Source: Gramella sp. Hel_I_59 (GTDB lineage Bacteria > Bacteroidota > Bacteroidia > Flavobacteriales > Flavobacteriaceae). Taken from it: a stretch of DNA of 64,000 bases. Both the position numbers and the translations under genes were made by a program. The notes beneath the pieces were generated by a model that was not told the origin of the DNA, searched no databases, and was given only the letters and a program-made list of their open reading frames with translations. Shown here one piece after another: positions 53,798 to 62,693 of the stretch; the first letter of the stretch is position 1; every line of letters starts with the position of its first letter. The stretch covers positions 1,240,001 through 1,304,000 of the forward strand of contig NZ_VFME01000001.1 in NCBI RefSeq assembly GCF_006714895.1. Reading direction: 5' to 3'.

Positions 53798-55111
53798 ATG
53801 GAAAAAGCCTTCAAAAAGATCATCAAAGAAGAATACCCTTTTCTTTGCACCAATAAGTTGTTGATCGCCGTAAGCGGTGGTGTGGATAGTATTGTTCTGG
53901 CACATCTATGTAAGATGTCAAAAATGGAGTTTTCCATCGCACATTGTAATTTCAATCTTAGAGGAGAAGAAAGTGATGCAGATGAAGCATTTGTAAAAGA
54001 ACTTGCAGAAAAAATGGAAGTCCCATTTTTCACTCAAAGTTTCAATACGCTGAAGTTTGCTGAAAATGCTGGTATTTCTATTCAAATGGCTGCCCGGGAA
54101 TTGCGTTACAACTGGTTTGAGGAACTTTCAAATTCTATGGAGTTTGATTACACTTTAACTGCACATCATGCGAATGATAATCTTGAGACTTTTTTGATAA
54201 ATCTTATTCGTGGTACCGGCCCGGAAGGTTTGCAGGGAATTAAAGATAAACATCATCAACTTATAAGACCTCTAATCAATTTTTCCAGGTCTGAGATCGA
54301 GGAATTTGCCAAGACTGAAAATTTGAAATGGCGGGAAGATTCTAGTAATGCTTCAGATAAATATATGAGAAACCGTATAAGACATCATATGGTGCCACTT
54401 ATGCAGGAGCTTAATCCGCAATTGCTCGAAAGTTTTGCGAAAACTCAGCAACATTTGAACGAAAGCATGGAGCTGGTAGAGGACTATATGAGTCTGCTTT
54501 ATCCAAAGATCATCAGCCGGGATGTGTTTGGTTACGCCCTGGATATTGCTTTTTTGAAGAAAGTGCCGAATTCGAAGCAGGTACTTTATCAGCTGCTCAA
54601 ATCATTTGGATTTACCGAATGGAACGATGTTCATGACCTTATGGATGCACAGACTGGTAAAATGGTGCTTTCAGATACTCACAGGCTTATTAAGGACAGG
54701 AATAGATTATTGCTTACTGAAATTCAGGATGAGTCCATCAATAAAGAATATCAACTTGAAAAAGGGGAGGAGTTTGTCATGATCCCGGAATTTGGAACTC
54801 TGCATTTGACCGAAGTTGAAAAATTTGACAAGTCCGCAACCAACAGTATTTTTGTCCCTATTCGAAAACTTAAATTTCCATTGCTTATCAGGAAATGGAA
54901 AGAGGGTGACTTTTTTGTTCCCTTCGGAATGAAAGGTAATAAGAAGCTGAGTGATTATTTTAAGGATGAAAAATTCAGTTTACCTCAAAAAGAGCAATCC
55001 TGGCTACTGTTTTCCGGGGAAGATCTTGTCTGGATCATCAACCAACGTGCAGATAATCGCTTTTCCGTAGAAAAAGGAGATCGGGAAATTCTTAAAATCA
55101 GCTTCAGCTAG
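53798..55111 (+). CDS. tilS: tRNA(Ile)-lysidine synthase
   Basis: The enzyme changes cytidine 34 of the isoleucine tRNA with anticodon CAU to lysidine. The 437-residue chain has the PP-loop AVSGGVDSIVLAHL at 24-37, the central HHANDNLETFLINLIRGTGPEGL and the RNRIRHHMVPLM segment. The C-terminal domain (about 350-437) includes IRKWKEGDFFVPFGMKG. It is essential for decoding AUA. It starts at ATG 53798 and is probably transcribed from its own promoter. Confidence 0.96.
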   Translation: MEKAFKKIIKEEYPFLCTNKLLIAVSGGVDSIVLAHLCKMSKMEFSIAHCNFNLRGEESDADEAFVKELAEKMEVPFFTQSFNTLKFAENAGISIQMAARELRYNWFEELSNSMEFDYTLTAHHANDNLETFLINLIRGTGPEGLQGIKDKHHQLIRPLINFSRSEIEEFAKTENLKWREDSSNASDKYMRNRIRHHMVPLMQELNPQLLESFAKTQQHLNESMELVEDYMSLLYPKIISRDVFGYALDIAFLKKVPNSKQVLYQLLKSFGFTEWNDVHDLMDAQTGKMVLSDTHRLIKDRNRLLLTEIQDESINKEYQLEKGEEFVMIPEFGTLHLTEVEKFDKSATNSIFVPIRKLKFPLLIRKWKEGDFFVPFGMKGNKKLSDYFKDEKFSLPQKEQSWLLFSGEDLVWIINQRADNRFSVEKGDREILKISFS

Positions 55112-55183
55112 GAGAATTGACATATTTAATACGTGCAAGCTCTTGTTTTTCCTGAATTCCTTCAGGAATACTTACCTAATTTC

Positions 55184-55192
55184 TATCTTTAG
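55184..55192 (+). promoter_or_regulatory. Candidate -7 promoter element of the CocE-type hydrolase gene
   Basis: TATCTTTAG has the same form as the one before the GH3-type gene and lies 21 bases before ATG 55214. A hairpin CCTGAA/TTCAGG at 55151-55166 lies before it, without a T-run on the plus strand. Confidence 0.4.
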
Positions 55193-55213
55193 ACGCTTTA
55201 TAAAAATAATCGA

Positions 55214-57067
55214 ATGAAAATATTCAATACTTCCCTGTTTTCAGTATTACTTCTATTTATACTGAATCCCTTAAATGCTCAAAATGAGACAGATTACGAT
55301 ATCAAAGCCCATTACGATAAAATGGAAGTGGACATTCCTATGCGAGACGGTGTTAAACTCCACACTACGATCTATACTCCAAAGGATACTTCATCTGAAT
55401 ATCCAATGTTGATGCAGCGTACTCCCTACAGTTCCCGGCCTTATGGAGAAGATCAGTTCAGATCCAAGATTGGTCCTAACGAAATTATGATGAAAGAAGG
55501 GAATATCATCGTTTACCAGGATGTTCGCGGTAGATGGATGAGCGAAGGAAAGTATGATAATATGCGTGCCTTTATTCCGAATAAAAAGGGGAAAGAGGTA
55601 GATGAAGCCAGTGATACTTACGATACAATAGAGTGGCTGATCAATAATGTGGAAAATAACAATGGAAAGGTTGGAACCTGGGGAATTTCCTATCCAGGAT
55701 TTTACAGTACGTATTCTCTGTTGAGTGGACATCCAGCTCTTAAAGCTGCATCTCCTCAAGCAAGTATCGGTGATTTCTTCTTTGATGATTTTCACCATAA
55801 CGGTGCTTACTTACTTAGCTACTGGAGAGCTACGGCGGTTTTTGGATATCAGAAGGATACTCCCGTAGATACGAGTTGGTACGAATTTCCAGAACTTAAA
55901 ACTCAGGATCAATACCAGTTTTTTATGGATGCGGGTCCTTTGAGCAATCTCGATGAATATTATAAAGAGGACAACGAGTTCTGGCAACAACTAAAAGAAC
56001 ATCCTAATTATGATGAATTCTGGCAAAAACGAGGGATCGTACAGCATATGAAAGATATCAAGCCGGCGGTAATGATCGTGGGCGGATTATTTGATGCGGA
56101 AGATCTGTACGGACCTTTCAATATTTATAAAAGCATAGAAGAGAATAGTGATAATCATAATATGATTGTTTTTGGTCCCTGGAGCCACGGTGACTGGGCT
56201 AGGGAATCTGGAAGACAGTCTGTTGGGAACGTCTATTTTGGTGATAGTATATCCACACATTTTCAAAGAGATTATGAAACCGAATTTTTTAATCATTTTC
56301 TGAAGAAAAAAACTAAGGATGCTTTGAGGTTGCCTGAAGCACATATTTATGATACAGGAGCTCGCGAATGGAATGATTATGCTCAATGGCCACCGAAGAA
56401 TACTACGGAGAAAACCTGGTATCTGGGAGCTAAGGAGCAATTATCAGAAACATCTTCAGATCACGAAGAAACTTTTGTGAGCGATCCAGCAAAACCAGTT
56501 TCTTATAACAATGAGATCAAAATGGTTTTTACTCCAAGAGAATATATGTCTGGAGATCAGCGATTCGCAGCCAGAAGACCAGACGTTCTGGTATTTGAAA
56601 CTGAAGTCCTGGAAGAAGACATGAAAATGACCGGACCCATTGAAGCGATGCTGAAAGTGGCGACAACGGGAACTTCAGCAGACTGGGTTGTAAAACTGGT
56701 GGATGTTTATCCTGAAGACGCAGAGAACTACGATGAAACCATGCCTCATCTTAAAATGAGCAATTATCATATGATGGTTCGTAGTGAGGTAATGCGCGGA
56801 AGATTCAGAAATAGTTTTGAGAAACCGGAAGCATTTGAGCCTAATAAAAAAACAGATGTAAATCTTACGCTGCAGGGTGTGAATCATACCTTTAAAAAAG
56901 GTCATAAAGTGCAAATCCAGATTCAGAGTACATGGTTTACGCTAATCGACAGGAATCCACAGACTTATGTAGATAATATCTTTGAAGCTGAAGAAGAAGA
57001 TTTTCAGAAGCAAACACATACGATCTACGGTGATTCAGCCATTAAATTTTCAGTTTTAGAAGAATAA
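55214..57067 (+). CDS. Secreted CocE/NonD family hydrolase
   Basis: The 617-residue protein has a signal peptide (ends LNAQ). The alpha/beta-hydrolase domain contains MQRTPYSSRPYG, the DVRGRWMSEG region and the nucleophile Ser159 in GTWGISYPGFY. The catalytic Asp lies in GGLFDAEDLYG and His in GPWSHGDWA. A C-terminal beta-sandwich (X-Pro dipeptidyl-peptidase C-terminal domain) starts near 430. Members hydrolyse acyl or peptide bonds (cocaine esterase, glutaryl acylase). Export suggests a periplasmic peptidase or acylase. It precedes the DUF885 gene by eight bases. Confidence 0.9.
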   Translation: MKIFNTSLFSVLLLFILNPLNAQNETDYDIKAHYDKMEVDIPMRDGVKLHTTIYTPKDTSSEYPMLMQRTPYSSRPYGEDQFRSKIGPNEIMMKEGNIIVYQDVRGRWMSEGKYDNMRAFIPNKKGKEVDEASDTYDTIEWLINNVENNNGKVGTWGISYPGFYSTYSLLSGHPALKAASPQASIGDFFFDDFHHNGAYLLSYWRATAVFGYQKDTPVDTSWYEFPELKTQDQYQFFMDAGPLSNLDEYYKEDNEFWQQLKEHPNYDEFWQKRGIVQHMKDIKPAVMIVGGLFDAEDLYGPFNIYKSIEENSDNHNMIVFGPWSHGDWARESGRQSVGNVYFGDSISTHFQRDYETEFFNHFLKKKTKDALRLPEAHIYDTGAREWNDYAQWPPKNTTEKTWYLGAKEQLSETSSDHEETFVSDPAKPVSYNNEIKMVFTPREYMSGDQRFAARRPDVLVFETEVLEEDMKMTGPIEAMLKVATTGTSADWVVKLVDVYPEDAENYDETMPHLKMSNYHMMVRSEVMRGRFRNSFEKPEAFEPNKKTDVNLTLQGVNHTFKKGHKVQIQIQSTWFTLIDRNPQTYVDNIFEAEEEDFQKQTHTIYGDSAIKFSVLEE

Positions 57068-57075
57068 ATCTTAGA

Positions 57076-58890
57076 ATGAAAAAATCAGTTTACCTATTAC
57101 TATTCGGAATCTTGCTAAGCTCATGTGGCAATGAAAAGCAAAATTCAGATTACTCTGAAGAGGAGCAGCAAAACGCTTCCGAAGAAATGAACGCTTACTT
57201 TGCGCGTGAGTTTAAAAAAGAAGTTCAGGAATCTCCAGAGACACAGACCCGAAGAGGGCTGAAGACAAATTATGATCAATGGGATGATTATTCAAATCTC
57301 AAATATGCTGAAGATCTTGAACAGGCGCGGGAACGTATGGATTATCTCGATAAGGTAGATGTAGCGGCTTTGGATGAAGATACCAGGTTGAGCTATGATC
57401 TATATCGCAGGCAGGTTCAAAATGAGATCGATGATTATGATTTCAGGTTCTACAATTATCCAATTGAGCAAATGCACGGACTTCATGCGGAACTTCCTGC
57501 TTTTTTAATCAATATGCACCGCATAGATTCCATTGGAGATGCCAGGGCTTATATTGCCCGACTGGAAGGACTTGAGAAAGTGATTAAAGATGTGATCGAA
57601 CAATTACAGCTTAGAGAGCAGAACGGAATTATTCCGCCTAAATTCGTTTTCGACAGAACACTTGATGCTTCAAGGAACATTATAAAAGGAAAGCCATTTT
57701 CGAAGTCGGCTAACGCCAGTGCCTTACTGGAAGATTTTACCACGAAGATCGATCAATTAGATTTGGAAGATGCGGAACGAACAAAACTGGTCAATGCTGC
57801 GGAAGAGGCACTTGTAGATCATGTTCAGCCTGCTTACCAGAGTTTGATAGATCATTTGGAGAATCAGCAATTGCGCGCTACTGAAGAAGCCGGTGTATGG
57901 AAATTCCCAAAAGGAGAGGAGTTCTATGAACTGGCACTGAAAAGAGTCACTACCACAGATCTTTCAGCAGAAGAAATTCACCAGATAGGATTAAGTGAAG
58001 TAGCTCGAATTCATTCAGAAATGGAGAAGATCATGGAACAAACAGGTTTTGAAGGTAGCCTTCAGGATTTTTTTGATTTCATGAAAAATGATGAGCAATT
58101 CTATTTTGCAGATACTGAAGAAGGTAAAGAACAATATCTATCCCAAGCTAAACAGGTGATCAATACTATGAAAACCAGGCTTCCAGAATTATTCAATACC
58201 ATGCCTGAAGCAGATATCGTAGTAAAAGCGGTAGAACCTTTTAGAGAAAAGAGTGCTGGTAAAGCTTTCTACCAACAACCCGCTTTGGATGGTTCCCGCC
58301 CCGGAACTTATTATGCGAATCTTTATGATATGAAAGCGATGCCTAAATACGAAATGGAAGCACTTGCTTACCACGAAGGAATTCCAGGCCATCATATGCA
58401 GATCGCTATTTCACAGGAACTTGATTCTATCCCAGATTTTAGAAAATTCAGCTTTTACACTGCTTACGTGGAAGGTTGGGGATTATACAGTGAATATATT
58501 CCGAAGGAAATAGGATTTTATAAAGATCCGTATTCAGATTTTGGCCGGCTTGCTATGGAACTTTGGAGATCCTGCAGACTGGTAGTAGATACCGGTATTC
58601 ATGCCAAAAAATGGACCAGGCAGGAAGGTATAGATTATTACCGTGAAAATACACCAGCTGCTGAAAGCGCCTGCGTTAAAATGGTAGAAAGACATATCGT
58701 AATGCCAGGGCAGGCGACGGCTTATAAGATCGGGATGAATAAGATCCTGGAACTTAGAGAAAAGTCGAAAACTGAACTCGGAGAAGAGTTTGATATACGT
58801 GAGTTTCACGATGTTGTATTAATAGATGGTGCTTTACCGCTAACGATCCTGGAGACTAAAGTGAACAACTGGGTACAGAGCAAAAAATAA
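57076..58890 (+). CDS. DUF885 family lipoprotein (zinc-peptidase-like)
   Basis: The 604-residue protein begins with a lipoprotein signal ending LLSSC (Cys17). The DUF885 hallmark is ALAYHEGIPGHHMQIAI, an HExxxHH-type zinc motif, with the downstream YVEGWGLYSEYIPKEIG glutamate. This fold resembles carboxypeptidase M32/oligopeptidase-like helical metallopeptidases. It probably degrades peptides in the periplasm. It forms an operon with the CocE hydrolase (8 bases) and galM (2 bases). Confidence 0.85.
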   Translation: MKKSVYLLLFGILLSSCGNEKQNSDYSEEEQQNASEEMNAYFAREFKKEVQESPETQTRRGLKTNYDQWDDYSNLKYAEDLEQARERMDYLDKVDVAALDEDTRLSYDLYRRQVQNEIDDYDFRFYNYPIEQMHGLHAELPAFLINMHRIDSIGDARAYIARLEGLEKVIKDVIEQLQLREQNGIIPPKFVFDRTLDASRNIIKGKPFSKSANASALLEDFTTKIDQLDLEDAERTKLVNAAEEALVDHVQPAYQSLIDHLENQQLRATEEAGVWKFPKGEEFYELALKRVTTTDLSAEEIHQIGLSEVARIHSEMEKIMEQTGFEGSLQDFFDFMKNDEQFYFADTEEGKEQYLSQAKQVINTMKTRLPELFNTMPEADIVVKAVEPFREKSAGKAFYQQPALDGSRPGTYYANLYDMKAMPKYEMEALAYHEGIPGHHMQIAISQELDSIPDFRKFSFYTAYVEGWGLYSEYIPKEIGFYKDPYSDFGRLAMELWRSCRLVVDTGIHAKKWTRQEGIDYYRENTPAAESACVKMVERHIVMPGQATAYKIGMNKILELREKSKTELGEEFDIREFHDVVLIDGALPLTILETKVNNWVQSKK

Positions 58891-58892
58891 GT

Positions 58893-59894
58893 ATGTTGAA
58901 AACAGTACAGGAAGAAGATCTAAAGATCATCGAGTTAGAAAATGGGCAGCAGAGCAAGCTAAAGATCCTGAACCTTGGAGCGACATTATATAGCTTTAGC
59001 ATAAAAGATAAGAATGACAAGCCGGTAGAAGTTGTTGCAGGTCCTGCTAAGATTACAGATTATATTAGTGAAACTTACTGGGAGCATAATAAATGTTTTG
59101 GAGCCAGTATTGGTCGTTTTGCGGGAAGAATTGCTGAAGGGGAATTCAGCATTGGCGAGGAAGATTTTAAGCTGGAGGAGAATTTAGACAATACGCATTT
59201 ACATGGAGGAGCAAATGGTTTTCAAACGAAAATCTGGGAAATCAAAAAGATCTCAGAAGCACCGAATCCTTCGGTAAAACTGACTTACGTAAGTAAGCAT
59301 ATGGAAGAAGGTTACCCTGGCGAAGTCACAGTTGAGGCGACTTACACTCTGACTGAGGATAACAAAGTGAAGCTTTCCTACCGCGCCACAACAGATAGAA
59401 ATACGATCATTAACCTTACCAATCATACTTACTTTAATTTGAATGGAGGAGGAAGTATTAGTGATCATTTTATGCAGGTAAATGCTTCCAAGATCCTGGA
59501 ACTGGATGAAAATAACCTACCGACTGGAAATTTGACAAAACTCAGGGATCATCCTAAGGACTATCGCGAGAATAAACTGCTTGGCAACAGGGAACTTGAT
59601 GATGTGTATGTTTTGGATGTGATGGAAAATGAAGTGCAGGCACAGTTATTCGCTCCGCTCACCGGTATCAAACTCAAAGTGATGAGCAATCAGCCCGTTT
59701 TAGTCATCTATTCTCCGGAAAGTCTTCCGGCAGATATAGTGTATCTGAATAAGATGGATGAAAATTTTCCAGCGGTCGCGATTGAAGCACAAAATTATCC
59801 TGATGCTCCCAATTTCAGAAACTTCCCTAGCAGTCTTCTAAAACCAGGTGAAGTCTATGAAAACAACATCGTTTTTGCTTTTTCTGTGAAATAA
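58893..59894 (+). CDS. galM: Aldose 1-epimerase (galactose mutarotase)
   Basis: The 333-residue GalM interconverts the alpha and beta anomers of galactose or glucose. Visible are GRFAGRIAEGEF, HLHGGANGFQTKIWE with the catalytic histidine, INLTNHTYFNLNG with the second, and the AIEAQNYPDAPN end with the glutamate. There is no signal peptide, so it acts in the cytoplasm. It is followed by the Na+/sugar symporter, then galT and galK on the other strand. It starts two bases after the DUF885 stop. Confidence 0.95.
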   Translation: MLKTVQEEDLKIIELENGQQSKLKILNLGATLYSFSIKDKNDKPVEVVAGPAKITDYISETYWEHNKCFGASIGRFAGRIAEGEFSIGEEDFKLEENLDNTHLHGGANGFQTKIWEIKKISEAPNPSVKLTYVSKHMEEGYPGEVTVEATYTLTEDNKVKLSYRATTDRNTIINLTNHTYFNLNGGGSISDHFMQVNASKILELDENNLPTGNLTKLRDHPKDYRENKLLGNRELDDVYVLDVMENEVQAQLFAPLTGIKLKVMSNQPVLVIYSPESLPADIVYLNKMDENFPAVAIEAQNYPDAPNFRNFPSSLLKPGEVYENNIVFAFSVK

Positions 59895-59931
59895 TAATTC
59901 TATATTTATCCGAAGATTTTAAGAAAAGATT

Positions 59932-61521
59932 ATGATAGGAATTTTATCCTTCGTTGGATTTACAGCACTCGTAGCTATTATCGCATATTTCGCGACAAGA
60001 TCAACAGATGAAACTACCAGCGATGGTTATTTTTTAGGAGGTAGAAGTCTAACGGCCGGTGTAATTGCCGGGTCAGTGTTACTTACTAATCTTTCTACCG
60101 AGCAGATCGTAGGATTGAATGGATCTGCTTACAGCGAAGGAATACTTGTAATGGCATGGGAAACTCTTGCAGCATTAGCCATTGTAATTACAGCACTGTT
60201 CCTACTTCCCCGCTATTTAAAAGGAGGTCTCACTACTGTACCGCAATTCTTAGAGAAAAGATTTGATAGAACGACGAAATCAATAGTATCCGGATTGTTC
60301 TTATCTGGATATATGGTCATATTGCTACCTATTGTACTGTATTCCGGTAGTATTGCCATAAGTACGATGTTCGAGATTCCCGAACTTCTTGGAGTAAGTG
60401 ATACTGCTGCCTTATGGATTTGTGTATGGGGAATAGGTATAATTGGTTCTATTTACGCAATATTTGGTGGTTTGAAAGCAGTAGCTGTATCTGACACCAT
60501 TAACGCGATCGGACTGTTAATTGGAGGTTTAATGATCCCTGTTTTTGGCCTTATGGCCATCGGCGATGGAGATATGCTAAGCGGTTTAACTACCCTGGTA
60601 GATTCGAATCCTGAGAAATTTGATTCAATTGGAGGTTCAGATGCTTCAGTTCCATTTTCTACAATATTTACAGGAATGATGCTGGTTCAACTTTTTTATT
60701 GGGGAACCAATCAGGCAATCATTCAGAGAGCACTGGCTGCAAAGAATTTGCGCGAAGGCCAGAAAGGTTTAATGCTGGCAGCTTTTATAAAAATCTTAGG
60801 TCCAATAATCGTTGTTCTTCCTGGAATCATTGCTTGGCATTTGTTCGAAGGTAATCTTGAGAATGCAGATCAGGCTTATCCAGCACTTGTGAACGAAGTT
60901 TTACCACCGGTACTTGTAGGATTCTTTGCAGCAGTTCTATTTGGAGCAATTTTAAGTTCTTTTAACTCTGCACTTAATTCCTCGGTTACTCTCTTCGGAA
61001 TAGATATTTATAAGCATCATTTTAATCCAGATGCTTCGGAAAGAGAAGTTGTGAAAAAAGGTAAAACCTTTGGGATTTTTATTGCAATTGCATCTATGTT
61101 TATTGCGCCACTAATCGCTAACGCTCCTCAAGGTCTGTTTGGTTATCTTCAGGAAGTTAATGGTTGTTACAGTATTCCAATTCTTACGATTGTAGTTGTT
61201 GGATATCTTTCTAAAAGAATCCCAGCACTAGGTGCAAAAGTAGCACTGTTTAGCGGTGTTGGACTTTATCTGGTATACTTAGGATTGAAGTATTTTGTTG
61301 TTGGTGAAGATGCCTTACCACATTACCTACACGTAATGGCGATACTATTTGTGATGAATATTGCAATCATGTGGATCATAGGAAGGGTGAGACCTAGAAA
61401 AGATGAATTCGTGTTGGAACACACTAAGCAGGTAGATATTAGTCCGTGGAAGTATGTGTTACCAGTGGGAATAGTAATATGTGTTTTGGTAATTTTCGTT
61501 TACGTTTATTTTGCACAGTAG
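59932..61521 (+). CDS. Sodium:solute symporter (SSS family, probable galactose/glucose)
   Basis: The 529-residue permease has about 14 membrane helices: LSFVGFTALVAIIAYFATR, then GGRSLTAGVIAGSVLLTNLSTEQIVGLNG. TYFGGL-type segments (AIFGGLKAVAVSDTIN) and the FSSFNSALNSSVTLFGIDIY stretch match the SGLT/vSGLT group. Its place between galM and galT/galK suggests that it takes up galactose with Na+. The substrate is inference. It ends at a long shared terminator. Confidence 0.9.
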   Translation: MIGILSFVGFTALVAIIAYFATRSTDETTSDGYFLGGRSLTAGVIAGSVLLTNLSTEQIVGLNGSAYSEGILVMAWETLAALAIVITALFLLPRYLKGGLTTVPQFLEKRFDRTTKSIVSGLFLSGYMVILLPIVLYSGSIAISTMFEIPELLGVSDTAALWICVWGIGIIGSIYAIFGGLKAVAVSDTINAIGLLIGGLMIPVFGLMAIGDGDMLSGLTTLVDSNPEKFDSIGGSDASVPFSTIFTGMMLVQLFYWGTNQAIIQRALAAKNLREGQKGLMLAAFIKILGPIIVVLPGIIAWHLFEGNLENADQAYPALVNEVLPPVLVGFFAAVLFGAILSSFNSALNSSVTLFGIDIYKHHFNPDASEREVVKKGKTFGIFIAIASMFIAPLIANAPQGLFGYLQEVNGCYSIPILTIVVVGYLSKRIPALGAKVALFSGVGLYLVYLGLKYFVVGEDALPHYLHVMAILFVMNIAIMWIIGRVRPRKDEFVLEHTKQVDISPWKYVLPVGIVICVLVIFVYVYFAQ

Positions 61522-61599
61522 TGATAGAGCTTAGAGATATACAAGAATTGCTTTTAATGCATCATTCGTAACAACAAAACAAAGAACTATAAATAAATA

Positions 61600-61636
61600 A
61601 CCCTCGAAAGATCGATCTTTCGAGGGTTTTTTATTT
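61600..61636. terminator. Bidirectional terminator between the symporter and galT
   Basis: Bases 61601-61628 form a perfect 28-base palindrome (ACCCTCGAAAGATC and its complement), with a T-run on each strand side (TTTTTT after). Both genes converge here. Confidence 0.92.
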
Positions 61637-61652
61637 AAAAGCTGGTTTTGAA

Positions 61653-62693
61653 TTAGCTCTTTTTATAATGTATATTCGGTTGTGCATTCAGCATCTTTAC
61701 GGCCTGTTCTGCGGTGATGTCTCGCTGAGGTCCTGCAAACATTTCGTAACCAACCATAAACTTCTTAACCGTTGCAGATCGCAATAATGGCGGGTAGAAG
61801 CTCATATGAAAATGCCATTCAGGATGGTTCTTGCCATTGGTTGGGGCTTGGTGTATCCCGGATGAGTACGGAAATGACGTTTCAAACAGGTTATCATACT
61901 TTATGGTAAGCTTTTTTATAATATCTGCAAAAGCAATCTCTTCTTTTTCATCAAGTTCTGTTATTTGCTGAAGATGCCTTTTAGGAATGATCATCGCTTC
62001 GAAAGGCCATACCGCCCAGAATGGAATTAAGGATACAAAATGCTCATTCTCATCGAGAATGCGTTCTCCTAAAGTCAGCTCCTGACTTAAATAATCACCA
62101 AGAAGGCTGGAGTTGTTCTTTTGCCAGTATGCTTTAAATCTCTCAGATCTTTTCGAAATTTCGGTTGGGATGGACGATTGCGACCATATTTGCCCATGAG
62201 GATGCGGATTGCTACACCCCATGATAGCCCCCTTATTTTCAAAGATTTGGATGTAATTGATGTCTGGATTTTTCCCTAGCTCAGAGAATTCGGTTTTCCA
62301 GATCTGCACAACCTTCGTGATTTCTGAAACTTCCATCAATGGAAGAGTTAGCGAATGATCTGGAGAGAAACAAACAACTTTGCAAATTCCCCTTTCAGTT
62401 TCAGCCTTTAATAAACCATGCTCAAAATTTAATTCAGGAGTATCCGGAAGCAGAGAGCTGTAATCGTTTATGAAAGCATAAGGTTCAGAATATTCCGGAT
62501 TAGTTTCTCCACTTGCCCTGGTATTTCCTGGACATAGATAGCAACCCGGATCGAACGAGGCTTTCTCGCTGATTTTATTCTCTTCGGTTTTACCCTGCCA
62601 TGGTCTTTTTGTGCGATGCGGAGAAACCAGTATCCATTCACCGGTCAAAATATTATACCTGCGATGCGGTAATTTGTTCAATTCATTATTCAT
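61653..62693 (-). CDS. galT: Galactose-1-phosphate uridylyltransferase
   Basis: GalT exchanges UDP-glucose and galactose 1-phosphate for UDP-galactose and glucose 1-phosphate. The 346-residue chain shows the zinc-site CYLCPGNTRA near 51-60, the catalytic HPHGQIW (His-Pro-His) and the EWHFHMSFYPPLLRS end. The start (MNNELNKLPHRRYNILTGEW) is usual. The start overlaps the end of galK by eight bases, so the two are cotranscribed and probably coupled. Confidence 0.96.
   Translation of the reverse strand: MNNELNKLPHRRYNILTGEWILVSPHRTKRPWQGKTEENKISEKASFDPGCYLCPGNTRASGETNPEYSEPYAFINDYSSLLPDTPELNFEHGLLKAETERGICKVVCFSPDHSLTLPLMEVSEITKVVQIWKTEFSELGKNPDINYIQIFENKGAIMGCSNPHPHGQIWSQSSIPTEISKRSERFKAYWQKNNSSLLGDYLSQELTLGERILDENEHFVSLIPFWAVWPFEAMIIPKRHLQQITELDEKEEIAFADIIKKLTIKYDNLFETSFPYSSGIHQAPTNGKNHPEWHFHMSFYPPLLRSATVKKFMVGYEMFAGPQRDITAEQAVKMLNAQPNIHYKKS

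Noticed and set aside
55149..55168. Hairpin TTCCTGAA/TTCAGGAA as tilS terminator
   Set aside because: No T-tract follows on the plus strand, and the stem is short and AT-rich.
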